This document shows positions 7,506 to 14,756 of a stretch of 22,076 bases of DNA, piece by piece. The notes below the pieces were generated by a model, which saw only the letters and a program-made list of their open reading frames with translations, ran no database searches and was not told the DNA's origin. This DNA is from a virus. A program made the position numbers and the translations under genes. The stretch lies in the IMG/VR virus record IMGVR_UViG_3300037069_003700, positions 1 through 22,076 of that record. One strand, given 5' to 3'. Position 1 is the stretch's first letter. The number at the start of each line of letters is the position of its first letter.

Positions 7506-7717
7506 GCGGCGAATCCCCAAAACGAGGTGAAGTAGGCGCGTAGCGCCGTGATTTCTGGCGCCGTCGCTGCGCGGTTGATTTTGATAAACTCGCCGAGATC
7601 CATGTCGACCCACTGGGTTGCCCCGACGAGTGATGCCCCAAAGATCGACAGCGGCGTGACAGGCGGTCCGCTGGCCCCGCCCGCGAAGCAATCGATCCCG
7701 ATCGCGATACAACTCAC
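7502..7717 (-). CDS. Small hypothetical protein between portal and protease
   Basis: This 71-residue protein is placed at GTG 7717 (MSCIAIGIDCFAGG), with GAGG seven bases upstream. A longer frame to 7855 would overlap the portal gene and is less likely. The N-terminus is small and hydrophobic, and the C-terminal half (MDLGEFIKINRAATAPEITA) is amphipathic. I do not recognise it. In Mu-type heads this position often holds small head proteins, and the MuF minor head protein usually also lies near here, but this product is far too short to be MuF. It ends in an ATGA overlap with the protease start, so both are probably translated together. Confidence 0.6.
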   Translation of the reverse strand: MSCIAIGIDCFAGGASGPPVTPLSIFGASLVGATQWVDMDLGEFIKINRAATAPEITALRAYFTSFWGFAA

Positions 7718-7727
7718 GGCGTGGCCC

Positions 7728-9179
7728 TCACGATCCGAACCCTCCGCCGCCGCCGCCACCACTCGAGGACGGCATCGGGTCGACGATCTCGAAATCAGGC
7801 AACCCATCGAGCCCGAACTTGTCCCGACAGAACGCGCGCAGTTCCTCGGTGTCACGGAACTTCACGCCGCCGCGCCGAAGTACCTCGACCGCCGTTCCGA
7901 ATTGCTGGAACTGTTTCGCGTTGTGCGTGTACTCCTCGCGCGGCGTCACGTCGTGATCCGTGATCGGGGCGAGATCGGGATCGCCGAAGTTCAGCCACGC
8001 GAACGGTCGCGCAACTTGCTGCCAGATCGTCCAGCGCCACGCGGCATTGTCAAACTGGCTCGTCTTCTCGTCGACGCCCTCGTGGGATTTCGATGCGGCG
8101 TACGATCCGCCGCTCTTGATCTCGGTCGTCAGGTTCGCGAACTTGATCGCGAGCACGATCGCCATGTCGCAGTGATCGCGAAGGCCGGGGAACGATTCCC
8201 ACGCGGTGTCCTTCGCCTCGACGAGTTCGAAGTCATACGAGTTCACGCCGTCGTTACCCTGCGAGACCATGATCGTGGTCTCGGTCGCGAGCTGAGAGAG
8301 AGCCGCGGCGAAGGCGTCGCGCTGCACCACATCGGCGCTCGCCGGGACCTTCCCCTTCTTGACGGGAAGCCCGTGCACCTCAGAGAAGCGCGCCCAGTCC
8401 CGTAGCGCCCAGTGCCGCATTAGCCACGGCTCGGCAACGGCGCGGATCGCCCCCCGGATCCAGCCACGATACTCGCCATAAGGGGCGTGTAGCAGCCATT
8501 TGCCGTTGCCCGGCATGATCGGGAGCTGACCATCCTGAGACAGCGCAATGAAGCGACGGAGCGGCCAATGGTAGTACGTGTAACGCGGATGCCAGGGCTT
8601 CAGGTACGGGCAATACTCGATCTCGCCGACGGGGCCCCAAGTGAGCTGCGCCGGTTCCCAGCCCATCAAGATCGTGTAGGCCTGCATCTCGGTCATGGCC
8701 GCCGCGGTCGCGAACATTGGCCATGCCTTCGCCCACGCGTCCATGCACTCGCGTGCGGCCATGCTGTCGTCGGCTGGTCGGAATCGGACCTCGCGACCGA
8801 AGAGGCCCGAGATGCGCGATCCGAGCGTCGCCTGCACGCGGTCGTCGCCGATCACGGCGTCAACGAGCTGCCCGCTTCCCTCGAAAATGCCCCACATGTG
8901 CGCGCGTACCGCGGCCCGCATCTGCGGAACGGTCCACTCGGTCAGCGTCTCGATGAGCGGAAGATCGCGGTAAACGAGCCGCGTCTGTTCCTTCGATGTA
9001 CCCTTGAGCGGATCGGTCGGAGGCTGAAACGCGGGATCGTTCAGCGCGATCGTCGCGGCGCCCCCGAGGTGCTCATTGATAACGCCCGGAAGGTTTCCCG
9101 GGCGGATCTGTTGAGCGTAGGGCGAGTCTGAGATCGAGCCCTTCGGGGGTCCGGAACCGCTGTCGACGGGCTCAGCCAC
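7728..9179 (-). CDS. Portal protein, Mu gp29-like (DUF935)
   Basis: This 483-residue protein starts with GTG at 9179. The chain has the layout of the DUF935 (Mu gp29) portal family: an N-terminal region ending in LTEWTVPQMRAAVRAHMWG, a segment with GDDRVQATLGSRISGL, then MQAYTILMGWEPAQLTW, and an HPRYTYYHWPLRRFIALSQDG stretch followed by WLLHAPYGEYRGWIRGAIRA. Portal rings of 12 subunits form the DNA entry channel and bind terminase. The C-terminus is a glycine-rich tail of about ten residues ending FGS. It lies two small genes downstream of the large terminase and upstream of the protease, as in Mu. The spacer before it carries a tandem repeat. Confidence 0.8.
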   Translation of the reverse strand: MAEPVDSGSGPPKGSISDSPYAQQIRPGNLPGVINEHLGGAATIALNDPAFQPPTDPLKGTSKEQTRLVYRDLPLIETLTEWTVPQMRAAVRAHMWGIFEGSGQLVDAVIGDDRVQATLGSRISGLFGREVRFRPADDSMAARECMDAWAKAWPMFATAAAMTEMQAYTILMGWEPAQLTWGPVGEIEYCPYLKPWHPRYTYYHWPLRRFIALSQDGQLPIMPGNGKWLLHAPYGEYRGWIRGAIRAVAEPWLMRHWALRDWARFSEVHGLPVKKGKVPASADVVQRDAFAAALSQLATETTIMVSQGNDGVNSYDFELVEAKDTAWESFPGLRDHCDMAIVLAIKFANLTTEIKSGGSYAASKSHEGVDEKTSQFDNAAWRWTIWQQVARPFAWLNFGDPDLAPITDHDVTPREEYTHNAKQFQQFGTAVEVLRRGGVKFRDTEELRAFCRDKFGLDGLPDFEIVDPMPSSSGGGGGGGFGS

Positions 9180-9183
9180 ACGC

Positions 9184-9223
9184 TGAGTCTACGCTGACCC
9201 TGTGGATGAGTCTACGTTGACCC
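9184..9223. repeat. Tandem imperfect 17-bp direct repeat in the portal leader
   Basis: Two copies of TGAGTCTACGYTGACCC lie at 9184-9200 and 9207-9223. They differ at one base and start 23 bp apart. They occupy almost the whole gap of about 45 bp between the stop of the upstream gene (9225) and the portal start (9179). No gene reads through this gap. They may be protein-binding sites or part of an RNA leader for the portal. Confidence 0.7.
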
Positions 9224-9224
9224 G

Positions 9225-9794
9225 TCAGACGGCTGCGGCAGCGACGCGCGGCCGGACGTGCGTCGGGAGCGGCTTGCCCACAAATCGGCGGTTGTCGGCC
9301 TTGGCAAACGTCTCGTACTTCCACTGCCGAAACGCGTCCGTCTCTTGCGTCCCGGTCGGCCCGAGCTCGTGCATCGTCATTCCGTCCGGAACGACGCCGC
9401 CCTCGGCCACGTGCTTGTCAATCCCGGCCGGCCACGCGTAGTTTCGCATGACCTTGACGACGCCCTTGTTTTCGAGCTTGCCGACGATCTTGCCCATGTG
9501 CTTGACGACGGGGTACTGAACCTCCGCGTCGAACGTCGCGCCGCTGATGTCCGATGTGCAGCCCTCGACGATCTCGACGAGCCCGAGCGCGTCGAGACCC
9601 TCTTGCTGACCGCGAAGGGCGGCCATGAGCTTCGCCATCGTCTCGTCGGCGGTGAGTGGCGGTTCGTTGTTCGCCGGAGCGCCGGACGAGCGCGCCTCGA
9701 GACGTTCGAGCCGATCGAGCAGCGGCGTGAGGACGCGGTTGAGGACGGTGCCGATGGCTTCGGCGATGTCGGTGCCCTTGTCGTCTTTGCTCAT
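9225..9794 (-). CDS. Conserved-looking hypothetical protein, terminase-portal interval
   Basis: This 189-residue protein is assigned to ATG 9794 because GAGGAG lies eight bases upstream. An in-frame GTG at 9803 would overlap the previous stop as GTGA but has no proper Shine-Dalgarno. Residues 10-35 form a heptad-like helix (VLNRVLTPLLDRLERLEARS) that may oligomerise. The rest is mixed, with LGLVEIVEGCTSDISGATFD and QYPVVKHMGKIVGKLENKG. I do not recognise a family. Lying between terminase and portal, it could be a packaging or head-assembly accessory, but nothing in the chain proves that. Confidence 0.7.
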   Translation of the reverse strand: MSKDDKGTDIAEAIGTVLNRVLTPLLDRLERLEARSSGAPANNEPPLTADETMAKLMAALRGQQEGLDALGLVEIVEGCTSDISGATFDAEVQYPVVKHMGKIVGKLENKGVVKVMRNYAWPAGIDKHVAEGGVVPDGMTMHELGPTGTQETDAFRQWKYETFAKADNRRFVGKPLPTHVRPRVAAAAV

Positions 9795-9799
9795 CGGAA

Positions 9800-9997
9800 T
9801 CACTCCTCACCACTGGAAATCAGGTTGTCCGGCACGGCATCCGGGCGGTTGTTCGATCCGCCGGGAAGACGGCTCGTTGCATCACGGAGACGCTCTTCGC
9901 TTGCGCGCCGCATTCGCTTGGACTCTTCGACGCTCACGCGCTCGCCCTGTTTCCGCGTCTCTCGCACGAGGTCGTCTTCTCGGTTGCTCATGGTCAT
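9800..9997 (-). CDS. Small charged hypothetical protein
   Basis: This 65-residue protein starts at ATG 9997, overlapping the terminase stop as ATGA. A second ATG two codons later is an alternative start. It is rich in Arg, Glu, Ser and Asp (residues 5-40 are a highly charged amphipathic helix) and ends in a disordered Pro/Asn/Gly tail. No domain is recognised. Its place just after the terminase suggests a packaging or head accessory, but that is positional only. Confidence 0.6.
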   Translation of the reverse strand: MTMSNREDDLVRETRKQGERVSVEESKRMRRASEERLRDATSRLPGGSNNRPDAVPDNLISSGEE

Positions 9998-11388
9998 ATC
10001 CTAGGCTTTCCGAAGGTCTTTGCAATGAATCCACCCGAGAATAGCGCCCCATCGCAGCCCGATACAAGCGCGTCGATCTCGTCGTCGTCGCCCGCCTTCG
10101 GGTTCCCAGTGAAGAGGCGACATCGCGACACGAACGCATTGACCCACGGCGCCTGCTCCGGGAGCATAATGCGTCCGGCGTTCCATGCATCGATCGTCTT
10201 GCGTGCGCGCGTCCCTTTGTCGTACCGGGCCGGCATCGCCTCGACGTTGACGCCGCGATCAATGAGGTACTGAATCGCGCCCTTCTCGGGCCCCGAGATG
10301 TACGAGAAGATCGCGGCTCCCGGATACTGGCGGAGCGCGAACAGGAGCCGCTGCGCCGCCATGTCGAGATCGCGTCGCTCGCGGTGCGCCTCGACGACGT
10401 ACGCGCGACCTTCCCAGATCTTCATCACGACGAGCGCAAAGAAGTCGCTCGAGGCCTCCACCGAGTAGGCGAGGTCGATCCCGAAGGCCCATCGGCCGAA
10501 GCTGGGGACGATGGCGTATCGGCTCGGATTGCCGAACAGGCCGAGCACGTCCGGCTGAGGGTTGTTCTGGAACTGCGCTTGCCAGAGTCGCTCGCCTTCG
10601 CCTAGCTCACGGAGCTCCGCGCGCCGCCTCTTGAGATCCTCGAGCGTCATGACGTTGGGAGCAAACGCGCGCTCGTCCGGGCCGTCCTCGTCGACTATCG
10701 CCGGGTGACGGATCTCCTCCCACACGCTCGCCTCGCGCAACAGCCGCCGGCCCGCCGGATCGTCCGGGTGCCATCGCGACATGATGCCGAGCACGGAGCC
10801 TGGACGACCAGGCCGCCCCGCGCGCGCGGTGTAGTGCGCGATCGCCGTATCGACCTCGGTGCGCACCCTGAGATCGAATGCGCCGTGCTCGTTGACGGGG
10901 TCGTCGAAAAACAGGATGTCGCAATCCTGCCCTAGCTTCGATTGCTTCGCGCTCATGACGGACACGCCGCCGCCTTGAGAGTTCTGCCAGATCGTCTGCT
11001 TGTTCCAATCGCGCTCCGGACCGATGCCGGCCGCTTCGCAAATCTGCCTCGTGCGCCGCCCGAGGTACTCCGCGCGCTCGTGGTCGTACGTGAAGAGAAC
11101 GATCTTCAACGTCGGATTGTGGACGAGCAGCCACGCGATGCCGTGAAGCGTCGTCTCCGTCTTGAAGTGTCGGATCGGAACACTGACGAGCGCGCGCACC
11201 GCTTCGGTGAGGCACCTTTCGATGATCGCGCACCAGTCGGCCAGATGGTACGGCGACGAGAACTCCGGCGAGATGCGCGGAATGAAGTCGAGAAGCGAGA
11301 GGCCGCGGAGTTGCTGTGCTAGCGGGATTTCTTCAACGGCCGGCGGCCCTGATATGCTCGGTCCCGGGTCGTCCTTCTTCCGCGCCAC
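9994..11388 (-). CDS. terL: Terminase large subunit
   Basis: This 464-residue protein starts with GTG at 11388 and overlaps the upstream glycosyltransferase gene by 56 bases. The N-terminal ATPase domain has a Walker-A-like motif at residues 70-80 (VPIRHFKTETT, with Lys/Thr in the P-loop position) and a Walker B at 158-163 (ILFFDD). The C-terminal RNase H-like nuclease has its first acidic motif at 303-308 (GIDLAY) and a late acidic cluster at 434-439 (DDDEID), as in large terminases with the ITP/SRWHPDD pattern at 204-210. It packages DNA into the prohead through the portal. It is encoded upstream of the portal and head genes, as in other Mu-like heads. I see no obvious small terminase next to it. 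Confidence 0.87.
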   Translation of the reverse strand: MARKKDDPGPSISGPPAVEEIPLAQQLRGLSLLDFIPRISPEFSSPYHLADWCAIIERCLTEAVRALVSVPIRHFKTETTLHGIAWLLVHNPTLKIVLFTYDHERAEYLGRRTRQICEAAGIGPERDWNKQTIWQNSQGGGVSVMSAKQSKLGQDCDILFFDDPVNEHGAFDLRVRTEVDTAIAHYTARAGRPGRPGSVLGIMSRWHPDDPAGRRLLREASVWEEIRHPAIVDEDGPDERAFAPNVMTLEDLKRRRAELRELGEGERLWQAQFQNNPQPDVLGLFGNPSRYAIVPSFGRWAFGIDLAYSVEASSDFFALVVMKIWEGRAYVVEAHRERRDLDMAAQRLLFALRQYPGAAIFSYISGPEKGAIQYLIDRGVNVEAMPARYDKGTRARKTIDAWNAGRIMLPEQAPWVNAFVSRCRLFTGNPKAGDDDEIDALVSGCDGALFSGGFIAKTFGKPRI

Positions 11389-12052
11389 TTGCAGAGCTTA
11401 CCACTTCGGGCTTCGTCGCCCGATAAACCTGAGCCCCAACATGATCCAGCGGCGATCCGGGGCCCGTGTAAAGGTGAATCTCCCCGCCGATCCGGAGCCA
11501 TCGCTCGCAGAACGAGAAGTCCTCACTGAGCAGCGCCCGGTGCGGCTGCGGATCCTGCACGTCGGAGAAGAGCAACTGAAAGAGCGCGACCGTCACGATT
11601 GGCTTGTCGTCGACGACGTCCGTGAAACGAAGCTCGTCGTAGTACGTGTCCCACATCTTCCGAAGGCACGCCTCTTTGATGAGCGTGAAGCCCATTGGAA
11701 CGAGCGGCTCGTGATGGGTCATGCGCCCGTGAACGCTCTTCTTCGGGTACGGGCACGCAATGACGTCGACGTCGCACCGGAGCATTTCACGGAGCGCGAG
11801 TCCGGCACCGGCGCCCCCGACGTCCGCGTCCCAAAACAAGAGATGCGTGTAGCACCCGTCGAGCGCCATTCTCGCGGCCCGCGATCGGGCGCGTACAAGA
11901 TCCATGTTCGTGAACGCGTTCCCGCTCGCGATCGTCGGGCTTGAGACGATCTGGATCGCTTTCAACATCGACAGCATGTAGTGGAGCGCGACGTCGCCGG
12001 AGAGGCCGCCCATGAGCGGGGTGGCGATGAGGAGACGGGTGGGCTCGATCAT
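11333..12052 (-). CDS. Glycosyltransferase, GT-A-like
   Basis: This 239-residue protein starts at ATG 12052 in an ATGA overlap with the upstream gene. It begins MIEPTRLLIATPLMGG, a Rossmann-like first strand and nucleotide-binding turn. A DXD-type motif, FWDADVGG, lies at residues 73-80, followed by the MLRCDVDVIACPYP strand. That is the layout of small phage-encoded GT-A glycosyltransferases, which use a metal ion and a nucleotide-sugar donor. It belongs to the sugar cassette upstream but lies closest to the terminase. Its 3' end overlaps the terminase start by 56 bases, so this end is constrained by two reading frames. The donor and acceptor are unknown. Confidence 0.7.
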   Translation of the reverse strand: MIEPTRLLIATPLMGGLSGDVALHYMLSMLKAIQIVSSPTIASGNAFTNMDLVRARSRAARMALDGCYTHLLFWDADVGGAGAGLALREMLRCDVDVIACPYPKKSVHGRMTHHEPLVPMGFTLIKEACLRKMWDTYYDELRFTDVVDDKPIVTVALFQLLFSDVQDPQPHRALLSEDFSFCERWLRIGGEIHLYTGPGSPLDHVGAQVYRATKPEVVSSASGAEEGRPGTEHIRAAGR

Positions 12053-12225
12053 TTTCGGGGCCCCGATTTTTTGCGGGCCGCTTTCTTTGCCAGCTCGAGT
12101 CTGTGCCGAAGATCGGAGATCTGTTCTCTCTGCCAACGCGTGGTCTCAAGAGCCGCGTGTAGGTAACTCTGAAGGTCAATCACGAGGGTCTGTAGCTGTT
12201 CGATTGTGAAAGTTGGGCCGCTCAT
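12049..12225 (-). CDS. Small coiled-coil protein
   Basis: This 58-residue protein starts at ATG 12225, overlapping the GroES-like stop as ATGA. Most of the chain (residues 8-52) is one predicted helix with regular hydrophobic spacing (IEQLQTLVIDLQSYLHAALE, then ISDLRHRLELAKKAARKK), so a coiled coil is likely. It has a basic Lys/Arg-rich tail. No family is recognised. It may be an adaptor or a small structural protein. Its place between the co-chaperonin and a glycosyltransferase gives no clear clue. Confidence 0.65.
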   Translation of the reverse strand: MSGPTFTIEQLQTLVIDLQSYLHAALETTRWQREQISDLRHRLELAKKAARKKSGPRK

Positions 12226-12560
12226 GTTCCTACCACCGCGATCACCTCTTCCTGAGTCACCCACACGCACGGCTCGCCATCGTCCCACACGCTCGCGCGC
12301 GTCTTCTCGATGCCGCCCGACGCGAACACGTAGACGACCTCATCACCGACCTCGAACCCGTGCGCGAGCTCGTGCCCGTACTGAAGCGCCGGGGCTCCTA
12401 TGCCGAGCACGCGACCGCGGTGCGACGAGCGCGCCTTGATGCCCTTGGACTTGTCCTCGTCCCGTTCGGTGTCGGGACGCTGGTCCGGGTGCCAGATGAG
12501 CCCGGTGCGCATCGGGATGATGGGACGGATCGCGATTCGGCCGCGCAAGGGTCTCAGCAC
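12222..12560 (-). CDS. GroES-like (Cpn10) co-chaperonin
   Basis: This protein of about 112 residues is placed at GTG 12560, overlapping the upstream stop by seven bases. The order of motifs matches GroES: an early RIAIRPI strand, then GLIWHP where GroES has the GIVL mobile-loop motif, then SHRGRVLGIG, the VGDEVVYV strand and a C-terminal WVTQEEVIAVV strand equal to the GroES 'SESDILAIVE' end. The stretch before the GLIW motif is short, and about 20 residues rich in Asp, Glu and Lys follow it, so the loop region differs from GroES. Phage T4 gp31 and similar phage proteins replace GroES when folding the capsid protein. The role here is inferred. Confidence 0.78.
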   Translation of the reverse strand: MLRPLRGRIAIRPIIPMRTGLIWHPDQRPDTERDEDKSKGIKARSSHRGRVLGIGAPALQYGHELAHGFEVGDEVVYVFASGGIEKTRASVWDDGEPCVWVTQEEVIAVVGT

Positions 12561-13336
12561 GCCAGCCACCTTTCCCAATCCGCATCCGTAGCGCCCTTTA
12601 CCCATCGCCTCGCCAATCGTGGCACCATGTCCCCGTAAAACCGGCTGAGCGGCACCGGCGGCACCCCGCGCCACCATTCCGCGTCGGTGCCCGGCAGACT
12701 GTCGCGCCAGGTCACCACAGGCCTACGATGTGAATGCGCGTCGTTGCCGTACGTGCTCGCGATGCTCGTGTCGTGGTCGATGATCGTCGGGACCGGATGC
12801 AGGATCGGATCGCCGCTCACGACCGCCCAGACGCAAAGGAGCGTGTCCTCGGTGATCGATTCGACGCCGCCTTTGCAGAGCGCGCGCGATCGCCAATCGA
12901 GGAACCGGCGCAGCGTCGGAACCGGCACGACGTAGCCGACGCCAACGAGACCGTCCGGCGTCTCGACCATTCGCGCGCCGCATTCGTGCGCCCGCTTCGC
13001 TTCGGGGTGCACCGTCTCGAGGCCGATGATTCGGTCCGGGTAAGCCTCGACCATCGCGGTCAGTTCGGCCCAGAAGTTCGGCGAGACGATGACGTCGTCT
13101 TGAAGGGTGAGGAAGTGCGGCGTCCCAGATTCGACGCCCCAATTCCACATCTTCTGGGACCAAACGTGATTGTGCTCGCGCTCGACAAAGAACCGTTTTG
13201 TCAGCATGCCGTCGTCGTACGTGCCGAGCGCCTTGCTCTCGCCGTCCTCGAGCGAGTTGTCGAGCAGCCGAAGACTTTGAACCCGCGCCGGCACCCAAGG
13301 CGTGTGCGGAATGCCGAGCGAAAACGTCACCGTCAC
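12554..13336 (-). CDS. Glycosyltransferase, paralogue of the 14753-15493 enzyme
   Basis: This 260-residue protein starts with GTG at 13336 in a GTGA overlap, giving MTVTFSLGIPHTPWVPARVQ. That N-terminus lines up with its paralogue at 14753-15493. A DXD-like LQDDVIVSPNFW is at residues 78-89, followed by RIIGLETVHPEA and a VGYVVPVPTLRRFLDW segment. It is a GT-A-type glycosyltransferase with a probable metal-bound nucleotide-sugar site. It lies directly after a methyltransferase and before the co-chaperonin. A longer start at 13348 exists but would use TTG and extend the gene over the neighbour. The acceptor is unknown. Confidence 0.7.
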   Translation of the reverse strand: MTVTFSLGIPHTPWVPARVQSLRLLDNSLEDGESKALGTYDDGMLTKRFFVEREHNHVWSQKMWNWGVESGTPHFLTLQDDVIVSPNFWAELTAMVEAYPDRIIGLETVHPEAKRAHECGARMVETPDGLVGVGYVVPVPTLRRFLDWRSRALCKGGVESITEDTLLCVWAVVSGDPILHPVPTIIDHDTSIASTYGNDAHSHRRPVVTWRDSLPGTDAEWWRGVPPVPLSRFYGDMVPRLARRWVKGATDADWERWLAC

Positions 13337-13893
13337 TTGACCCGCCAAACCGATCCGCTCGGTCGCAAGATGTTCTCTTTCCCGAATGCCTCATGAACCG
13401 CGCGATCGACGCCCGGGAATGACCCGTACGAGTCGCCCGAGTAGTCGTGCCCGCACATGATGCCGCTCGGCTTCAGCGAGCCGCGCCACGCCGCGATGTC
13501 GGCCTTGACCGATTCGTAGTTGTGGTCCGCGTCGATGAAGATGAGATCGAATACGCCCGGCAAAGCGACGCTCGACCGACCTCGGCTCGTGTTGATCATG
13601 CCCCAGGCCGGGGGAGCCGTCGTACGGATGTGGGACCGAAATATTTCCCACATATCCGGGCACCACGAAGCTTCCCACGCGTCGACGCCCCAGATTTCCG
13701 CCGTCTTCCCGTGCCGCGCGAACGCTTCGGCCAGGTAGATCAGCGACCGGCCCTTGTAGACGCCGACCTCGACGCATCGTGCGCCGTCGGGAAGTTCGGC
13801 GACGAGCGATTCGTAGAAGGGCAGGATATCGCTCGACCAGCCCTCGATTTCGGGCCGCCAGTTGTCCCAGGGATCGCCGCTCGGTTCGCTCAC
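13333..13893 (-). CDS. Class I SAM-dependent methyltransferase
   Basis: This 186-residue protein starts with GTG at 13893 in a GTGA overlap with the epimerase stop. Motif I, VEVGVYKGRS, is at residues 41-50, an acidic residue that would bind the ribose is at Asp71 (WGVDAWE), and FIDADHNYE is at 119-127. This is the Methyltransf_24 pattern seen in enzymes that methylate sugars or small molecules. A GHDYSGDSYGSFPGVDRAV segment lies in the C-terminal part. With sugar enzymes on both sides, the most likely substrate is a sugar hydroxyl on the glycan built by the cassette. That is inference, and a direct role in DNA modification is not excluded. Confidence 0.75.
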   Translation of the reverse strand: MSEPSGDPWDNWRPEIEGWSSDILPFYESLVAELPDGARCVEVGVYKGRSLIYLAEAFARHGKTAEIWGVDAWEASWCPDMWEIFRSHIRTTAPPAWGMINTSRGRSSVALPGVFDLIFIDADHNYESVKADIAAWRGSLKPSGIMCGHDYSGDSYGSFPGVDRAVHEAFGKENILRPSGSVWRVK

Positions 13894-14756
13894 GTTTTCT
13901 CTTCCTTTCCGTACCAGCCCAACGATCGCAACGCGTCGCGCACGCCGTCACCGATCGAAACCGGCGATGGCGGCACGAACTTTTGGAGCCTTCGCGGGTC
14001 GAGCCACGAGTGCGTGTCGCCGATCCAGCCCTCGGCTTTTTCCTCGCACGTTGTCTCAAAGGCGCGCACCGATTGCATCACGTCGGCAGTTTGCCGCCAT
14101 GACCACGTGTCGCCCGCGACGTTGTACGTGCCTTGCGGGACCGTTCCGCAGAGCGCCCCGATCACGGCCCGAACGACGTATTCGACGTGCACGAACGAGC
14201 GCGGGCGAGAGATGCTGCGCGCGTGAAACTTGCCCGTCTTGCGCACCTGCTCGACCATGTCCGCGATGTGGCCGTGGTGGTAGCTATGCCCGACCACGCT
14301 CGCGAGCCGATAGATGTGGGCCGATACGCCGCGCGCGTGGCAATAGGCCTGCACGAGCGCTTCGCCGGCGAGCTTCGACGCGGCGTAAGGGCTCGTCGCG
14401 AACGTGCCGCACGTCTCGTTGCAGATGTTCGCCTTCCGGTAAACCGCGCCCGTTGAGAGGAAGACGACAGGCACCGGACATGCCTCGAGAAGCGCAATCG
14501 TTGCTAGAATGTTGTTGCGATACAGGCTTTCGCGTTCGTCGTCGGATTCCCAATTGCTGGACACATCGGCGTGTGCGGCGCAGTGGACCACGGCGTCGCA
14601 CTTGGCTTCGGGATCGTTCGGGCTGAGAGATTCGAGATGCCGCGGCCCGAGATTGCAGCGCTTGTCGAGGATCGTGTAGTCGATTCCTTCGCGATCGAGG
14701 CCGATGCAGATGTTTCGGCCGATGAAGCCCGAGCCGCCAGTGACCAAGACCCTCAT
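13890..14756 (-). CDS. NAD-dependent epimerase/dehydratase (nucleotide-sugar, extended SDR)
   Basis: This 288-residue protein starts at ATG 14756 in an ATGA overlap. The Rossmann motif TGGSGFIG is at residues 6-13, the VVHCAAHADV strand at 56-65, a catalytic Ser/Thr at 101-102 in STGAVY, and the YxxxK pair is Tyr124/Lys128 (YAASK). These are the extended short-chain dehydrogenase/reductase features of GalE/RmlB-like nucleotide-sugar enzymes. The length is normal for a compact member (about 290-330). It should make a dTDP-, UDP- or GDP-sugar that the adjacent glycosyltransferases use. The substrate cannot be read from the sequence. Confidence 0.8.
   Translation of the reverse strand: MRVLVTGGSGFIGRNICIGLDREGIDYTILDKRCNLGPRHLESLSPNDPEAKCDAVVHCAAHADVSSNWESDDERESLYRNNILATIALLEACPVPVVFLSTGAVYRKANICNETCGTFATSPYAASKLAGEALVQAYCHARGVSAHIYRLASVVGHSYHHGHIADMVEQVRKTGKFHARSISRPRSFVHVEYVVRAVIGALCGTVPQGTYNVAGDTWSWRQTADVMQSVRAFETTCEEKAEGWIGDTHSWLDPRRLQKFVPPSPVSIGDGVRDALRSLGWYGKEEKT

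Noticed and set aside
7728-7757. Glycine-rich portal C-terminus as a frameshift sign
   Set aside because: The run is short and still in frame to a stop. It is more likely a flexible tail.
7548-8405. Plus-strand open frame of 285 codons
   Set aside because: It lies opposite the portal gene and is composed of biased codons with no start signal or family likeness.
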